9,771 bases of DNA, taken from contig JBBQBQ010000123.1 of NCBI GenBank assembly GCA_038317685.1, positions 1 through 9,771 of the forward strand, in the 5' to 3' direction. The position numbers and the translations under genes were made by a program. Positions 7,388 to 9,771 of this stretch are shown here, in pieces (the first letter of the stretch is position 1; each line of letters starts with the position of its first letter). Below the pieces are notes generated by a model that searched no databases, was not told where the DNA came from, and worked only from the letters and a program-made list of their open reading frames with translations. This stretch comes from JBBQBQ01 sp038317685. GTDB taxonomy: Bacteria > Desulfobacterota > Desulfuromonadia > Desulfuromonadales > DDH964.

Positions 7388-9759
7388 GCCTTGAAGGCGC
7401 CCACTTCTTCTTCGAGGGTCGCCGTCTGGCGCGACAACAGATCGACCACCTGATCGAGTTCGGAGGTGCGGGCGGCGTTCCCCTCGGCGATGTTGCGCAG
7501 AGCAGCGACCGCTTCCACCACCTGGCGGCTGCGCTGGGTCTGCTCCCGGGTCGCTTCGTCGATCCGTTCGATCATATTGCGGATTTTTTCCATACTGGTG
7601 TTGATCTGGCGGCTGCCCTTGGCCTGTTCGCCGGTGGAGAGCTTGCCCTGGGAGGCAATCTCCTTCATCGCCTCGGCGGCCCGGGAAAGCTGCTTGGTGC
7701 CGTCGGTCTGCTGCTTGATGGCGGCGGCGATCTGGCTGAGCATGGTGGCAACCTGATTGATGGAATCAGTAATCTGCCGGCTGCCGCGGGACTGTTCCTG
7801 GGTGGCGCGGACGATGCTGCGCACCTGGTCGGTCGCCTTGGTCGTGCTGGTGCGGATCTTGTCGAGGGCAGCACCGGCGACCTTGGAGCGCTCCACCTCC
7901 TTGTGGACCCGCTCACTGCCGGCCTGCATCGCCTGCACCGCTTCGCGGGTGCCGTTTTGCAAGTTGCCGATAATGGTGCCGATTTCCCGGGTCGACACCG
8001 CGGTTCGTTCGGCCAGTTCGCGAATCTCGTCGGCCACAACCGCAAAACCTTTGCCGTGCTCGCCGGCCTGGGCGGCGATGATCGCGGCATTGAGCGCCAA
8101 GAGGCTGGTCTGATCGGCCACATCGTCGATGACGGTGAGAATCTTGCCGATGGCGCTCGACTGGTTACCGAGTTCCTGGATGGCGCCGCTGGCACGATCG
8201 ACGATCTCGCGGATGGCGCCGATCCCTTCCAGGGTTTCGTCAACTGCCTCCTTCCCTTGCTGGGCATCCTTGGAGGCCTCTTCGGAGAAGCGGTTGGTGC
8301 GCTCGGCATTCTCCTCGATTTCCTTGATGGAGGCATCGAGCTGGATGATGGAGGAGGCGGTCACTTCGGTGGAGGAAGAGAGAATTTCAACGTTTTCGGC
8401 AATCTCCTGGCTCGCCACCGACATTTGGTTGATGCTGCTGGAGACCTCGTCGACGATGGAGAAGAGTTTTTCCATCTGCGAGGCGATCTCTTCGATGGTG
8501 GCCCCGAGTTCGAGAGTCGCCGACGAGCTCTCTTCTGCCGACTCGACGAGAATCCCGGTACTTTCGGCGATGCCGGAGACACTTTCCTCGATCCCCTGCA
8601 TGGCGCGAAACGATTCTTCCAGAGCCTGGGACTGATGCACCGCCCCTTCGTTGACCTGGCCGGAAGAGACCCGAATCTTTTCGGTGGCGAGGTTCAGCTC
8701 CACCGAAACGTTGCGGGTGCGGGAGACCATTTCCCGGAGGCGGGCGACGAACCGATTGAAGCTGTCGGCCAGTTCCCCGACCTCGTCCGTGGAGTGCACC
8801 GTCAGAGAACGGGTGAGATCCCCCTCGCCCTCGGCGATCTCCTTGAGGTTGTGGACGATTTCGGCGAGGGGCTTGGTGATGTTACTGGAGATGGCCAGAC
8901 CGATCAGGGTCGCCGCGGCCGTGACGACCACCAGGATGATGAAGAGGATCTGCTGGGCATGGCGGCGGGAGGCGGTCATCTGAGTGTTGTCGATGGCCAT
9001 CAGGATGCCCCGGCCCTCGTTCCCCAGGGGCGCGGTGTAGAGGGTATAGGGTTTGCCGTCGAGTTCACCTTCTCCGTGGCCGCTTTTGAGGATCTCATCC
9101 AGCGGCAGCTGGTTCATGCCTGGGTTGGAACTGGCGATGATCCCCCCGGGTTGAAAGAAGGCAATCTCGGCTCCGCTTAGTCCTTGTATCTCTTTGGCGA
9201 AGGCATCATCCAAAAAGTCGATGCCGAGGAGCAGGCCGATCTGTTCTTCCTGAAGGCGCACCGGCGCGACACTCAAGATCGCCAGGTGCTGGTCGAACAT
9301 GGTCACAACATTGGCCGCCGCGCCGGAAAGCCCTCCCTTGATGGCCGGATGGTCCTTGCCTGTCGTCTGCGGAATTGCCTTTCCGGAACCGGTCGAGCGG
9401 AGCAGGATCTCCCCATTCTTGTCGAGGACCTGGATCATGTCCAGTTTGAAGACTTCCTGGATGCCGCCGATGACTTTTTCGATCTGAGTCTTCTCGCCGG
9501 TGAGGGCGGTATAGTAAACGGCGTTGATCAGGTCGGTATTGCGGGCCAGCAGTTTGACGTAGTTGCCGATCTCAAGCTGTTTTGACTCGATGCTCTTCGC
9601 CGCGAAGTTGGAGACCTCCTCGACCCGTTGCTGCATCGCCTGGTCGAGCTGACGATCGGTGAGCCCGGAGACGATCAGAAGGGTGACGACCAGGGAGACG
9701 ACCGACAGGCCGATCAGCCCAAAGAGGATCTTCCAACGAAGTTTCAATGATTTGAACAT
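7384..9759 (-). CDS. Methyl-accepting chemotaxis protein with periplasmic sensor, HAMP and very long signalling hairpin
   Basis: A 791-residue transmembrane chemoreceptor. TM1 is about residues 11-31 after a short basic cytoplasmic start; a periplasmic sensor of about 235 residues follows, probably Cache-type (LDMIQVLDKNGEILLRS at 106-122 resembles a Cache strand pair). TM2 is about 269-291 and HAMP about 291-345 (ITKPLAEI, DEVGELADSFN). The signalling domain runs from about 346 to 791, with its tip near Glu567. Each arm is about 220 residues, roughly 32 heptads, among the longest receptor classes. The tip reads NAAIIAAQAGEHGKGFAVVA (557-576), differing from the usual NAAIEAARAGE. Both arms show a 28-residue repeat. 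There is no C-terminal CheR-binding pentapeptide (it ends GAFKA). It should signal through CheW/CheA, but no che gene is in the window and the ligand is unknown. ATG 9759 has AGGGGG 6 nt upstream. It is the first visible gene of the three-gene run. Confidence 0.95.
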   Translation of the reverse strand: MFKSLKLRWKILFGLIGLSVVSLVVTLLIVSGLTDRQLDQAMQQRVEEVSNFAAKSIESKQLEIGNYVKLLARNTDLINAVYYTALTGEKTQIEKVIGGIQEVFKLDMIQVLDKNGEILLRSTGSGKAIPQTTGKDHPAIKGGLSGAAANVVTMFDQHLAILSVAPVRLQEEQIGLLLGIDFLDDAFAKEIQGLSGAEIAFFQPGGIIASSNPGMNQLPLDEILKSGHGEGELDGKPYTLYTAPLGNEGRGILMAIDNTQMTASRRHAQQILFIILVVVTAAATLIGLAISSNITKPLAEIVHNLKEIAEGEGDLTRSLTVHSTDEVGELADSFNRFVARLREMVSRTRNVSVELNLATEKIRVSSGQVNEGAVHQSQALEESFRAMQGIEESVSGIAESTGILVESAEESSSATLELGATIEEIASQMEKLFSIVDEVSSSINQMSVASQEIAENVEILSSSTEVTASSIIQLDASIKEIEENAERTNRFSEEASKDAQQGKEAVDETLEGIGAIREIVDRASGAIQELGNQSSAIGKILTVIDDVADQTSLLALNAAIIAAQAGEHGKGFAVVADEIRELAERTAVSTREIGTIIGNLQNGTREAVQAMQAGSERVHKEVERSKVAGAALDKIRTSTTKATDQVRSIVRATQEQSRGSRQITDSINQVATMLSQIAAAIKQQTDGTKQLSRAAEAMKEIASQGKLSTGEQAKGSRQINTSMEKIRNMIERIDEATREQTQRSRQVVEAVAALRNIAEGNAARTSELDQVVDLLSRQTATLEEEVGAFKA
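7471..7806 (-). repeat. Four 28-residue repeats in the C-terminal arm of the chemoreceptor
   Basis: Residues 652-763 hold four units with exact 28-residue spacing. The cores are EQSRGSRQI, QQTDGTKQL, EQAKGSRQI and EQTQRSRQV, starting at residues 655, 683, 711 and 739. Each contains an E/Q-Q pair flanked by small residues, resembling the receptor methylation consensus, most clearly in units 1 and 2. Twenty-eight residues equal four heptads, as expected for a coiled coil enlarged by in-register duplication. Confidence 0.75.
8275..8610 (-). repeat. Matching 28-residue repeats in the N-terminal arm of the chemoreceptor
   Basis: Residues 384-495 show a weaker 28-residue periodicity. The blocks around 389 (GIEESVSGIAES), 417 (ELGATIEEIASQ), 445 (QMSVASQEIAEN) and 473 (QLDASIKEIEEN) align at steps of exactly 28, sharing an I-A/E-hydrophobic register. 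They occupy the arm antiparallel to the C-terminal repeats, roughly level with them. Confidence 0.55.
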
Positions 9760-9771
9760 GACAGCCCCCTG

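Noticed and set aside
7903..9180. 425-codon plus-strand open frame inside the chemoreceptor gene
   Set aside because: Same antisense phase; its G/D/L-rich composition is the mirror of the coiled-coil codons.

Overview
The window is a gene-dense stretch of a GC-rich bacterial chromosome. Gene content suggests a Desulfuromonadales (Geobacter/Desulfuromonas-like) deltaproteobacterium: a second EF-G, a receiver-SpoIIE phosphatase, a very long chemoreceptor whose tip variant I associate with that group, and a large conserved protein of unknown function. This placement rests on remembered family resemblance, not on a search. I see no mobile element, CRISPR array, tRNA or rRNA, and no intergenic gap longer than about 90 bp.

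Layout, left to right. (1) Positions 1-1243, minus strand: a YjbR/MmcQ-family gene overlaps the start of a YeeZ-like atypical SDR gene that runs off the left edge. (2) Positions 1244-1329: a short divergent intergenic region with the palindromic -10-like sequence AGTATACT, which could serve both directions. (3) Positions 1330-2511, plus strand: one gene with a degenerate receiver domain, a coiled-coil linker and a SpoIIE/RsbU-type PP2C phosphatase domain. (4) Positions 2545-4614, minus strand: an EF-G paralogue, convergent with the phosphatase gene and carrying its own good candidate promoter in the 86-bp gap upstream. (5) Positions 4701-9759, minus strand: a tight three-gene run in transcription order: a 791-residue methyl-accepting chemotaxis protein, a PhnP-like metallo-beta-lactamase-fold hydrolase (ATGA overlap), and a protein of about 608 residues of unknown function that begins within about 35 bp of the hydrolase stop.

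How the genes fit together. No single pathway unites the window. The chemoreceptor, hydrolase and unknown protein are probably co-transcribed and at least partly translationally coupled, which is the most interesting context here. The SDR and YjbR genes form a second small operon. The REC-phosphatase probably acts in a partner-switching or similar signalling route, but no anti-sigma or antagonist gene lies nearby. The EF-G paralogue stands apart from rpsL/rpsG/tuf and has a divergent domain IV, pointing to a specialised or subdivided EF-G role.

Nothing in the window is clearly a new defence or mobile system. The best leads are the unknown gene and its operon, the EF-G paralogue's altered domain IV, and the chemoreceptor's 28-residue repeats and altered tip.
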